Assembly: GCA_027858355.1 (NCBI GenBank)
Contig: JAQICW010000006.1
Span: 1 to 6,546, forward strand
Length of the DNA stretch: 6,546 nt
Source of the DNA: Desulfobacula sp.
GTDB lineage: Bacteria; Desulfobacterota; Desulfobacteria; Desulfobacterales; Desulfobacteraceae
Direction of reading: 5' to 3'
Each line of letters starts with the position of its first letter. Within the stretch, counting starts at the first letter, position 1. The notes under the pieces were generated by a model, which was given only the letters and a program-made list of their open reading frames with translations, searched no databases and had not been told where the DNA came from. The translations under genes were made by a program, and so were the position numbers. Positions 1-6,372 of the stretch are shown in pieces.

Positions 1-759
1 GTAAATAATAAAATTAAAATTTTTGACAATAACGGCAAATTTATTTCATCCTTTGGGAGAAAAGGAAATGGCACCGGTGAGTTTTTATTTCCCCTTGGAA
101 TAGACATTGATGATAAAAACAGAATATATATTGCTGATTCACAAAATCACAGGGTTCAGATATTTAATTCAAAAGGCGGCTTTCTTTCACAGATAAAAAT
201 AAAATCAAAAACCGGCAAACCTGCCGACCCCACTGATGTGGCAGTTGATGAAACAAGAAACCAATGTTATGTGGTTGATAATGATAACCACATCATTTTT
301 GTTTATGATCTTTCAACATTCAATCTTATAAAAACCTTTGGCAAACCCGGAACGGGAAAGCGTGAGTTCAGATATCCGTTCCTGATTGCGCTTGATAAAG
401 ATAAGTATTTATATATTGTCGATGTGATCAACACTAGAGTTAAGGTACTGAATCCGGAAGGCCTGTTCGTCACAGACATAGGGGGATGGGGGGTGGAGAA
501 GGGTCAGTTTTTCAGGCCAAAAGGGATTGCCATTGACAAAAAAAACCGTGTTTATGTCAGTGACAGCTATATGGGGGTTATTCAGATCTTTCAAACAAGC
601 GGTGAGTTTTTTGCAGCCATCGGTGATACGTCCAAAAGTAAAGTAAAAAAGTTTAAAACCCCGATGGGTCTTTTTGTTGATGAAGACAGCCGGCTTTTTG
701 TAGTGGAAATGTTTGCCAATAAGGTTACAGTCTTTCAAATGCATGAAAAGAGTGAATAA
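1..759 (+). CDS. NHL-repeat beta-propeller protein, 5'-truncated by window edge
   Basis: The frame is open from base 1 to the TAA at 757-759, giving 252 visible residues with the true start outside the window. Repeats of about 40 residues follow the NHL pattern (F..P.GI..D...R.Y..D..N.RV..F). Blades lie at about residues 27-65, 73-114, 121-162, 168-208 and 217-247, and a partial strand (IKIFDNNGKFISSFG) occupies 1-19. Five repeats plus the split strand would close a six-bladed propeller, which is inference. The best repeat reads PLGIDIDDKNRIYIADSQNH at residues 31-50. No membrane segment or catalytic motif is visible; whether there is an N-terminal signal peptide cannot be seen. NHL propellers are usually protein-interaction or scaffold domains, and in Desulfobacterota they often lie near multiheme cytochrome genes, so an extracytoplasmic role beside an electron-transfer complex is possible. 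The gene converges on the minus-strand operon with 9 bp between stops and is not part of that operon. The family call is firm; the role is not known. Confidence 0.9.
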   Translation, partial: VNNKIKIFDNNGKFISSFGRKGNGTGEFLFPLGIDIDDKNRIYIADSQNHRVQIFNSKGGFLSQIKIKSKTGKPADPTDVAVDETRNQCYVVDNDNHIIFVYDLSTFNLIKTFGKPGTGKREFRYPFLIALDKDKYLYIVDVINTRVKVLNPEGLFVTDIGGWGVEKGQFFRPKGIAIDKKNRVYVSDSYMGVIQIFQTSGEFFAAIGDTSKSKVKKFKTPMGLFVDEDSRLFVVEMFANKVTVFQMHEKSE

Positions 760-768
760 CTTCAAGCC

Positions 769-3705
769 CTAAATATGTCCCGGTTTTTCAATTTTATATT
801 TCTTTAGTTTGCCATACAATGTGGAGCGGCTTATTCCAAGCCGTATTGCTGCCTTCTGTTTGTTCCAGGTACAATCATCAAGAATTTGTCTTAAAACTAT
901 TATTTCGTTTTCAACAATAGCCCCTTTGGAATTATCATGGTTTGAATGATTTTTGGTATTGATATTCAAAGGCAGATGTGACGCTTTGATTCGCTTGCCT
1001 TTTGCAAGAACCACAGCGTGCTCGATACTGTTTTCCAGCTCCCTGACATTTCCGGGCCAATCATAATCAAGAAGAGCCCTCATGGCATCGGTGCTTAACT
1101 CTTTTATCTTTTTTTCTCCCAATGCCGCAGCAAATTTATTTTGAAAATATCTTGCTAAAATTGAAATGTCTTTTGGCCGATCCTTCAAGGGCGGCAACTT
1201 AACGGGAATGACATTAAGCCTGTAAAAAAGGTCCTCGCGGAAATTGCCTGATTTCACCTCTTCTACAAGATTTTTATTGGTGGCAGCCAGGACACGAATA
1301 TCAATTGACAATGTCTTTTCTCCTCCCAGCCTTTCAAATTGTCTGGTCTGGAGGACCCTGAGCAGCTTAATCTGGGCTGATGGTGAAATCTCACTTATTT
1401 CATCTAAAAACACAGTTCCGCCGTCAGCTTGTTCAAAACGGCCTAATTTTACCCGTGCAGCCCCTGTAAAGGCGCCTTTTTCATGACCGAAAAGCTCACT
1501 CTCCAAAAGTGTTTCAGGATATGCTGCACAATTAATCACAACAAATTGATTGTTTTTTCGAAGGCTCTGTTTGTGAATGGCGCCAGCCACCATCTCTTTT
1601 CCCGTACCACTTTCGCCCTGGATCAAAACAGTTGCATCTGTAGGAGCAATATCATTGATCAGTTTATAAATTTGTTGCATTTTAGAATCAATGCCTATCA
1701 TGCCGTGGAACCCCTTGGATGATATCAAACGCGATTGCAGTCCTGTCAATTCCTCTTCATGCAGAACAGCCCGCTTTATCGTACCTGACGCCTGCTCCAA
1801 AATAAGAGAAATCATTTTCAATGCCATCTCATCACACTGACAATCCATTGGGCACATCATCACAAACGCCCCGTCAAGCTGGTTATTTTCCAGCATCGGA
1901 ATAATGGTTTGCTTTTCCTGGTATGGAAAACTATTCATTACAAGGGGAGGGAGAATCTTTTTTGTGTGAGAAATTGTAATCCCTTTCATTTCCTTAATCG
2001 TTATTAATACAGTCCGGGCCCGTTCTCTATTTTTTTCAAGTTTAGCCCCGTTTTCCGACAGAATATAAAGTTTTGTGTAGTCACTGTTAAAAACAAGAAT
2101 CCTTATAGATTCATTTTTAATCATTGAGCCCAGTTCATTAATCAAAAATGAGGCAACACCATCCAGAGATTTTTGGCCACTGATCTGTTGTAAGACATAA
2201 CAAAACTTCTCCATCTCCTTGTTTACGCGCAACAGCTTTTCTTCAGCAGCCTTTCGATCGGAAATATCCGTTGCTATTTCAAGTCTGACAATAGTATTGT
2301 CTACCCAGGATATGGCCTGATCATGTATTTCGTACCATTTATTATTGATAATGTTTTTGTGTTCCCAAATTTTTACCCCGGCAGGGTTACCATCTTTGTC
2401 TAACAAATGAGTATTTGTACAGAAATCGCAGGGACCGGAAAGATTTTTTTGCAGGACCTGCCAGCATATTTTTCCTTTTACATCTCCGTAAATATCACTA
2501 AGAAGCTTATTTACAAATAACAACTCATATGAATCCATATCAGCAACATAAACCGCAGAATCAAGATTATTTAAAATGGTTAATAGCCTGTGATGGGATC
2601 TTTCAAACTCAATGGCTTTGAAATCAACTTCTTTTTCGAGACCTTTGCTGTAGTAAAAAAAAGCTCTTAAGGAGTAGGCAGGACCTAACAGGATGATAAT
2701 GACAATCAGCAGAATCAGTAAAAAAGTTTTAATATATGCAGGCCCAATATCAGCTTCAGCCTCTTTTTTAGGAGCCCAAACACCAACTGACCATGATGCA
2801 TTTGTCAGAATGATGGGTGAGTGTGCAATCAGTTTTCCCTCAATCTCATTTCCAAATTGTTTTTTGTTTTCATCAAACTTGAAAAAAGAATATGACCCGA
2901 ATCCTGATTCGCCTGAACCCATTCTTTGCAATATTTTCTGAAATAAGGGGAAATCTTTTGCCTCTTTAAACAGGTTTTTCCCTAACAGGCGATTATCAGA
3001 ACTGAAGAAAACCGTATAATCACTGTCCATCAAAAAAATATGCCCTGTCTCAGTTGATTTGTGGGATGTTAAAAATTTTTGAATCAACGTATCCAGTCTG
3101 AGAGTGTAAATCACCAGCCCATTAAACCCGGTCGCAGAACTGTAAAAGTTGTCGGATTTTTCCTGGGCAAACATGGGCGCTACAATTACAATACCTTTCT
3201 CACCAGCGCTGGCACCCTTAAACTCGACAAATTGAATAATATACTGGTAACCTTTATCCATGCTTTTGGCATTCTTATAGAACTTTCTCCATGAAAAATC
3301 CTTACCCAATATCTCCTCAGAATTTACTGAGAATCTGAAAATCCCTTTTGAATCCATTACGGCGATATCGATTAGGCCCTGGGTTTTAAGATCCTGGTAT
3401 GCAAGCGTCAACATTTCGCTGGTTTTGGTTTCATCAAACTCTCGGATAACGGGAATTTTGCATATTGTATTGAGTGAGCCGGCCAGATTTTCAAAAAACT
3501 GCTTAATGTCTCCGGCAATTTCAGCAGCCAACACATGCTGCTGCAGGTTAAAAGTGGCGTCAGTTACTCTTTGTGAGGATCTAAAAAAGAAATATGCGGC
3601 GTATAGAATTACGATGACCTGCACCAGGGCAATTGAGACATTAATCAATGGCCTTCCTCTGAAACCCTTAATAAAGTTTATTATTTCTCTAATGTGCGCG
3701 TTCAT
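769..3705 (-). CDS. Membrane-bound sigma54-dependent activator: dCache-like sensor, PAS, GAF-like, AAA+, Fis HTH
   Basis: This 978-residue protein joins a sensor to an enhancer-binding activator of RNA polymerase-sigma54. Domain order: membrane helix ~20-41; periplasmic dCache-like domain ~42-325 (FSWRKFY at 137-143 and the second-half strand GHIFLMDSDYTVFF from 221); membrane helix ~327-346; linker; PAS/PAC ~373-490; GAF-like ~500-645; AAA+ ~667-915; Fis-type HTH ~930-972. The AAA+ core looks intact: Walker A GESGTGKE (697-704), GAFTGA loop (744-749) for sigma54 contact, Walker B GGTVFLDE (762-769), an FREDLFYRLN segment (822-831) holding the arginine finger region, and sensor II WPGNVRELEN (883-892). 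The HTH reads KAAIRLGISRSTLYGKLKKY (951-970). There is no receiver domain, so signal should enter through the periplasmic domain or through PAS/GAF rather than by phosphorylation. Cysteines 414, 426 and 429 in PAS and 618, 622 and 624 in the GAF-like region may bind metal or respond to redox. The start overlaps the upstream HAMP gene by ATGA with no clear Shine-Dalgarno, which implies translational coupling. The ligand and target promoters are unknown. Confidence 0.93.
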   Translation of the reverse strand: MNAHIREIINFIKGFRGRPLINVSIALVQVIVILYAAYFFFRSSQRVTDATFNLQQHVLAAEIAGDIKQFFENLAGSLNTICKIPVIREFDETKTSEMLTLAYQDLKTQGLIDIAVMDSKGIFRFSVNSEEILGKDFSWRKFYKNAKSMDKGYQYIIQFVEFKGASAGEKGIVIVAPMFAQEKSDNFYSSATGFNGLVIYTLRLDTLIQKFLTSHKSTETGHIFLMDSDYTVFFSSDNRLLGKNLFKEAKDFPLFQKILQRMGSGESGFGSYSFFKFDENKKQFGNEIEGKLIAHSPIILTNASWSVGVWAPKKEAEADIGPAYIKTFLLILLIVIIILLGPAYSLRAFFYYSKGLEKEVDFKAIEFERSHHRLLTILNNLDSAVYVADMDSYELLFVNKLLSDIYGDVKGKICWQVLQKNLSGPCDFCTNTHLLDKDGNPAGVKIWEHKNIINNKWYEIHDQAISWVDNTIVRLEIATDISDRKAAEEKLLRVNKEMEKFCYVLQQISGQKSLDGVASFLINELGSMIKNESIRILVFNSDYTKLYILSENGAKLEKNRERARTVLITIKEMKGITISHTKKILPPLVMNSFPYQEKQTIIPMLENNQLDGAFVMMCPMDCQCDEMALKMISLILEQASGTIKRAVLHEEELTGLQSRLISSKGFHGMIGIDSKMQQIYKLINDIAPTDATVLIQGESGTGKEMVAGAIHKQSLRKNNQFVVINCAAYPETLLESELFGHEKGAFTGAARVKLGRFEQADGGTVFLDEISEISPSAQIKLLRVLQTRQFERLGGEKTLSIDIRVLAATNKNLVEEVKSGNFREDLFYRLNVIPVKLPPLKDRPKDISILARYFQNKFAAALGEKKIKELSTDAMRALLDYDWPGNVRELENSIEHAVVLAKGKRIKASHLPLNINTKNHSNHDNSKGAIVENEIIVLRQILDDCTWNKQKAAIRLGISRSTLYGKLKKYKIEKPGHI

Positions 3706-4292
3706 ACGGGTTCTATTTGATCATATTGATTTTGTTTTTGCAATCGTCGAACAAGAATACCTGTTTCCCCTATTTGTTCATCTATCTGCTTTCCATTTAT
3801 TAAATCTTTTTCCATGTCCTGTAGGGATTGAGAAATCGTTTCATACATTTTTTTTGAGTCAACGAATCGTCTCCTGATCTGTTCCCTCATTTCATCTATA
3901 TTTTTCGCAACATTCCCGAATTCGTCTTTCTGTCTTAAAATAACAGGTCTTGACAAGTCTCCCTTTTTAATTAATTCAAGACTTTTTATTATCCGGTAAA
4001 CAGGGCCGTTTATTTTCTTTAACATCCAAAAACCGGTTATTGCAAACAGAATTGATACAAAAATCAAATTAATACCATTAACATATAGAAAAATCTGCTT
4101 CAGCACCTCTCCGGTGGACGAAGCGCTTACATGAACACTCCATTGGAGTTGCTCAAGTTTTATCATCGCTAAATAGTTAAAAAGAGCAGTTGAAAATATA
4201 CCGCCAACCAGGGCTGCAATTATAAACCCCAATGCAAATTTTAACTGGAACCTTGAATGAACAATATATTTCCGTCTTTTTCTATAGCCCAT
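3702..4292 (-). CDS. Small HAMP-domain membrane protein without output domain (second of two)
   Basis: A 196-residue protein with a basic N-terminus (YRKRRKYIVHSRFQLKF), membrane helix ~18-41, a short periplasmic loop ~42-69, membrane helix ~70-91, HAMP domain ~91-142 (KKINGPVYRI at 92-101 and the DEFG motif at 123-126), and a charged coiled-coil-like tail ~143-187. It ends there: no kinase, methyl-accepting, cyclase or other catalytic domain follows. The loop has the pattern LE...WS.H....STGE with one histidine (H54). HAMP domains pass conformational signals between membrane helices and cytoplasmic partners, so this may be an adaptor or sensor acting through a partner such as the sigma54 activator encoded next; that is inference. 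An AGGA Shine-Dalgarno 8 nt before ATG 4292 supports the start. The gene follows the cytochrome stop by 10 bp and overlaps the activator start by 4 bp. The similar gene at 5070-5636 suggests a paired function, not a broken chemoreceptor. Confidence 0.87.
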   Translation of the reverse strand: MGYRKRRKYIVHSRFQLKFALGFIIAALVGGIFSTALFNYLAMIKLEQLQWSVHVSASSTGEVLKQIFLYVNGINLIFVSILFAITGFWMLKKINGPVYRIIKSLELIKKGDLSRPVILRQKDEFGNVAKNIDEMREQIRRRFVDSKKMYETISQSLQDMEKDLINGKQIDEQIGETGILVRRLQKQNQYDQIEPV

Positions 4293-4300
4293 GGCAGCAA

Positions 4301-4304
4301 TCCT
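4301..4304 (-). promoter_or_regulatory. Shine-Dalgarno (AGGA) of the second HAMP gene
   Basis: On the minus strand AGGA lies 8 nt before ATG 4292 and overlaps the TAG stop of the cytochrome gene (TAGGA). This ties initiation of the HAMP gene closely to termination on the cytochrome gene. Confidence 0.5.
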
Positions 4305-5073
4305 ATTTATTATGACATTGTCTGCATAATCTGCTCTTAAAGTTATCAGTCACAAGCATATATTTTTCTTTTGAATAGACATTGTGACATGTCCCACACC
4401 CAATTTTACCATTAAAAAGCCTTACCTCTTCGGGGAGTGAACCCGGAGGGTTAAAATCCTTTGGTTTTTTCGCAGCAACACTTCCGAGTGAGATGCCCAC
4501 AGGATGATTCAGCTTTAGAGAAAAATGCTTCCATTTTCCTGAGCCACCCGTAAGCGAGGTTCTATCAATAAGTCGATCATGGCATTCAATGCACTGAAGT
4601 GTATAATCATCCAAAGTCCCTTCCGGGTTTGTAACTTTAAAGGAACCTGTATGGATTTTTTCAAAAACAATATGTCCCTTTTCATCAATTTTATGGCAGG
4701 CACTGCAAAAAAACATACCTCTTCCCGGCCTTCTGAGGAAATACCTACTGAATTTTTTATTGTTAACAGAAAAGGGATGAACAAAATGACAGGTTATGCA
4801 ACTCATCCTTCCGTTTACCAGTGTCATATCAGCAGGTATGGCTTTTTCAGGTAAAACTTCAATGGGATGGGATAATTTTTGTCTTCTGTCAGTATGGCAT
4901 TTTTCACAAACCGATGCGGTGATGGATTTAAGAACTGCTTTATCTGTTTCAATATTCACATGACATATACTGCACTCATCCTGTTTAAATTCGTGAACTT
5001 TGGTAAAACTGCCATATACTTTGAATGCAATCCCGACTAAAATAAGGTATAGGATAATCCGGGCATATCTCAT
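4303..5073 (-). CDS. Periplasmic heptaheme c-type cytochrome, probably membrane-anchored
   Basis: This 256-residue protein has seven CXXCH heme c attachment motifs: CSICH 34-38, CEKCH 56-60, CITCH 92-96, CSACH 123-127, CIECH 161-165, CGTCH 226-230 and CRQCH 250-254. Its role is periplasmic electron transfer; partners are unknown. The N-terminus (MRYAR, then a hydrophobic stretch ~6-21) directs export. No clear signal peptidase site is visible, so it may stay as a membrane anchor. Exactly seven histidines lie outside the motifs (27, 69, 99, 134, 141, 183, 190), enough for all hemes to be bis-histidine ligated, although pairing cannot be assigned here. A segment recurs: HP followed by L(V/F)NG(R/K)(M/I).C.TCH at 69-96 and again at 190-230, pointing to internal duplication of the doubled-CXXCH type. 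The start overlaps the upstream HAMP gene stop by ATGA with only a weak ribosome site, so it is probably translationally coupled. The cytochrome call is certain; I do not recognise a named family member. Confidence 0.95.
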   Translation of the reverse strand: MRYARIILYLILVGIAFKVYGSFTKVHEFKQDECSICHVNIETDKAVLKSITASVCEKCHTDRRQKLSHPIEVLPEKAIPADMTLVNGRMSCITCHFVHPFSVNNKKFSRYFLRRPGRGMFFCSACHKIDEKGHIVFEKIHTGSFKVTNPEGTLDDYTLQCIECHDRLIDRTSLTGGSGKWKHFSLKLNHPVGISLGSVAAKKPKDFNPPGSLPEEVRLFNGKIGCGTCHNVYSKEKYMLVTDNFKSRLCRQCHNK

Positions 5074-5636
5074 AGTACCAGGTCTTTGTAAGTTTTGGAT
5101 ATTATTGCATCAAGTTTCATTATCTTTTTTGTTTTTTCAATTTTGTGTTCACTACTACCATCTGATAATTTTAGAGAATTCAGGTTTTTCTCAAGCTCGT
5201 TCAAATTGAAAGAAAGCGTATTGCAACGATTTTCATATGCTTGTGACATTTCATTTAACACAGCAGAAAGTGAATGTATGACATCCTTTTTTCGGAAATC
5301 AATTCTTTGGTCAAATTTGCCTTTTCCCATCATTTCTGCAAACCGGGTTACCTTAACTAACGGACCGGCGATTCTATGGGAATACAGAACACCGAGAAGC
5401 AGAAAACCAATGGCAGTTATGCAATAGAAAATAAGGTTGATGATGATGGTTTTAAATAACAGGTTATCGTGTAATTCGGTGACAACGATATGGGTAGCGC
5501 CAAAATGCGGTCCCAAAGGCACATGAAGATTTTTATAGAGAACCAAACCCGAAATAACACTAAAAAAGAAACAAAGACTCAAAATAATAATGAGCATTTT
5601 TATAAAACCAATTTTTCCAATGACTTCTTTAAACAT
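5070..5636 (-). CDS. Small HAMP-domain membrane protein without output domain (first gene of operon)
   Basis: I place the start at ATG 5636 (188 residues, MFKEVIG...) because a strong Shine-Dalgarno, AAGGAAGA, precedes it; an upstream in-frame TTG at 5681 has no such site and lies beyond the likely promoter. Visible parts: membrane helix ~13-34, periplasmic loop ~35-62, membrane helix ~63-85, HAMP ~85-135 (SHRIAGPLVKV at 86-96), then a lysine- and leucine-rich coiled-coil-like tail to 188. No catalytic or methyl-accepting domain follows. The short loop carries four histidines (38, 44, 49, 56) around the pattern PLGPHFGATH, which may bear on heme or metal contact or on docking with the cytochrome; this is inference. 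The gene opens the four-gene operon and overlaps the cytochrome start by ATGA. It shares architecture with the other HAMP gene (3702-4292), but the two loops differ, so they look like two partner subunits, not recent duplicates. Confidence 0.87.
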   Translation of the reverse strand: MFKEVIGKIGFIKMLIIILSLCFFFSVISGLVLYKNLHVPLGPHFGATHIVVTELHDNLLFKTIIINLIFYCITAIGFLLLGVLYSHRIAGPLVKVTRFAEMMGKGKFDQRIDFRKKDVIHSLSAVLNEMSQAYENRCNTLSFNLNELEKNLNSLKLSDGSSEHKIEKTKKIMKLDAIISKTYKDLVL

Positions 5637-5640
5637 TTTA

Positions 5641-5648
5641 TCTTCCTT
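5641..5648 (-). promoter_or_regulatory. Shine-Dalgarno AAGGAAGA of the first operon gene
   Basis: On the minus strand AAGGAAGA ends 4 nt before ATG 5636, and its AGGA core is 7 nt away. It is the strongest ribosome site in the operon and decides the start against the TTG at 5681. Confidence 0.75.
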
Positions 5649-5662
5649 GTTATTCCCAAAAC

Positions 5663-5671
5663 AGTATAACA
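5663..5671 (-). promoter_or_regulatory. Candidate extended -10 promoter (TGTTATACT) for the HAMP-cytochrome-regulator operon
   Basis: Reading the minus strand, TGT-TATACT matches an extended -10 (TGN plus a close TATAAT match) about 27-35 nt before ATG 5636, in the AT-rich gap after the dapF fragment. The hexamer 17 nt upstream (TTAGTA) is a poor -35 match, as extended -10 promoters tolerate. This suggests housekeeping sigma70-type transcription. No sigma54 -24/-12 site is visible here, so the operon's own activator does not obviously control this promoter. It is a motif-level prediction only. Confidence 0.4.
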
Positions 5672-5773
5672 CTAAATCCAAAGTTACTAATTCAAAAAAA
5701 GTAAACTAAGTTCAATTGTTGATACCACTTTGTAGGATTATTTCAAAAGAATTGTAAAGTTTAAAACTGTATT

Positions 5774-6087
5774 TCAAATCCTGATCCGGCCCTCAAATAC
5801 CAGGGTGGCAGTACCTGTTTTAAAAATATGATTTGTTTTATTATCCCAGTGGATGTCAAGGTCTCCGCCATCCAGGTGAACAATGGCGCTGTCCTGCACC
5901 CTGCCCGTCAGGCTGGCGGCAACAAGAGCAGCACATGCGCCGGTTCCACAGGCCAGTGTCCTGCCGGCCCCTCTTTCCCAGACGGGCGAGTTCAAAGACC
6001 GTCTTATCACCAGTATTTTTGTGATGCAGAATTTAAATGCCCTGGAGCCAATCAAATTACTTGCCCCGGGATTGTACTCGACCATTA
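5774..6087 (-). pseudogene. dapF: Diaminopimelate epimerase (DapF), C-terminal fragment
   Basis: The frame ending at TGA 5774-5776 carries the DapF C-terminal signature: [20 protein letters not shown], followed by [11 protein letters not shown] and a final VFEGRI. DapF interconverts LL- and meso-diaminopimelate with two catalytic cysteines, making the precursor of lysine and peptidoglycan. The C-terminal cysteine (in LACGTG) is present. The N-terminal domain with the other catalytic cysteine is absent. Recognisable similarity starts near base 6034, giving about 86 residues against roughly 270-280 for the whole enzyme. Upstream, the same frame runs into intron-like sequence; an ATG at 6232 would give a 152-residue reading whose first ~48 residues are translated intron RNA, so I do not accept it as a start. 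Base 6087 is the first position after the proposed intron 3' end. Either dapF is interrupted by the intron, with its 5' exon beyond the window, or this is a leftover fragment. No terminator is visible between it and the operon downstream. Confidence 0.75.
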
Positions 6088-6114
6088 ATCGGGTAGCCGG
6101 GGGTTTTAATCCCA
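6088..6114 (-). ncRNA. Domain VI-like 3' end of group II intron
   Basis: The minus strand ends GGCTACCCGAT. GGG of the preceding GTGGG can pair with CCC, leaving the A opposite base 6094 as a bulged branch-point candidate seven nt from the terminal AT, which fits the usual AY end of group II introns. The apical stem expected for domain VI is not formed by the A-rich segment between (TTAAAA), so the hairpin seems eroded. Confidence 0.45.
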
Positions 6115-6148
6115 CAACACCCTTCATGCGGGTCCGCACAGGGCGTTT
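6115..6148 (-). ncRNA. Domain V-like catalytic hairpin of group II intron
   Basis: On the minus strand this 34-nt stretch folds into a lower stem (AACGCCCU with AGGGUGUU, 8 bp including one G-U, plus an A-G mismatch at the base), a 2-nt 3'-side bulge (GA), a 5-bp upper stem (GUGCG with CGCAU) and a 4-nt loop (GACC). Length, stem lengths and bulge side match domain V. The loop is not GNRA and the AGC triad is not evident at its usual position, so this is either a divergent class or decayed. Confidence 0.5.
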
Positions 6149-6156
6149 CATCAACA

Positions 6157-6372
6157 TTACCGGGCCGTGGCCGGGTAATGTATGTTCACCCACTGATCTT
6201 TGACAGATATTCACCCTTGTTCTGATAGCCATTTATTGGTCATGCCGGATTGTGTTGCCATGGTTCTGGCAAGATGCCACGGTCCCCTGCGACTAATCGC
6301 TGTCATGATGGTTTGTCTTCGGTCCTTCACCCTGTCCGGGGCATTAACCCCGGATAAGAACGTGAACTTTCG
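6157..6372 (-). pseudogene. Group II intron maturase/reverse transcriptase, C-terminal remnant with internal stop
   Basis: The frame from 6372 to TAA 6157-6159 reads ...[30 protein letters not shown], stop, [17 protein letters not shown], stop. This matches the C-terminal end typical of group II intron-encoded proteins (GPWHLA.T....GMTN.WL..QGL.S...LW...HYPATAR). An in-frame TGA at 6211-6213 stands where a leucine codon is expected, and a TAG at 6373-6375 closes the frame upstream, so no functional protein is made from it. The reverse transcriptase core (YxDD region) is not in the window. The stop falls 9 nt before the domain V-like hairpin, the usual position for an ORF in domain IV. The family identification rests on remembered motif similarity and needs a protein search. 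Confidence 0.6.

Noticed and set aside
68..90. TGGCAC resembling a sigma54 -24 element
   Set aside because: It is inside NHL coding sequence and has no -12 element at the right distance.
238..759. GTG at 238 as the start of the NHL protein
   Set aside because: The frame stays open to base 1 and the residues before 238 carry a full NHL repeat, so 238 is internal.
3425..3877. Plus-strand 150-residue reading frame
   Set aside because: It is antisense to the activator and HAMP genes, has no recognisable domain, and looks like a shadow frame.
5070..5681. TTG at 5681 as the start of the first HAMP gene
   Set aside because: No ribosome site precedes it, it lies upstream of the candidate -10, and ATG 5636 has a strong AAGGAAGA site.
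5700..5760. Possible sigma54 -24/-12 promoter (TGGTAT...ATTGA on the minus strand)
   Set aside because: Spacing is off by one and the essential GC of the -12 element is missing.
6211..6213. TGA in the maturase remnant as a selenocysteine codon
   Set aside because: The family has a leucine here, no role for selenocysteine is known, and the frame is already closed upstream by TAG.
5774..6232. A 152-residue gene starting at ATG 6232
   Set aside because: Its first ~48 residues are translated intron RNA (the maturase tail in another frame plus domains V and VI); only the part after 6087 resembles DapF.
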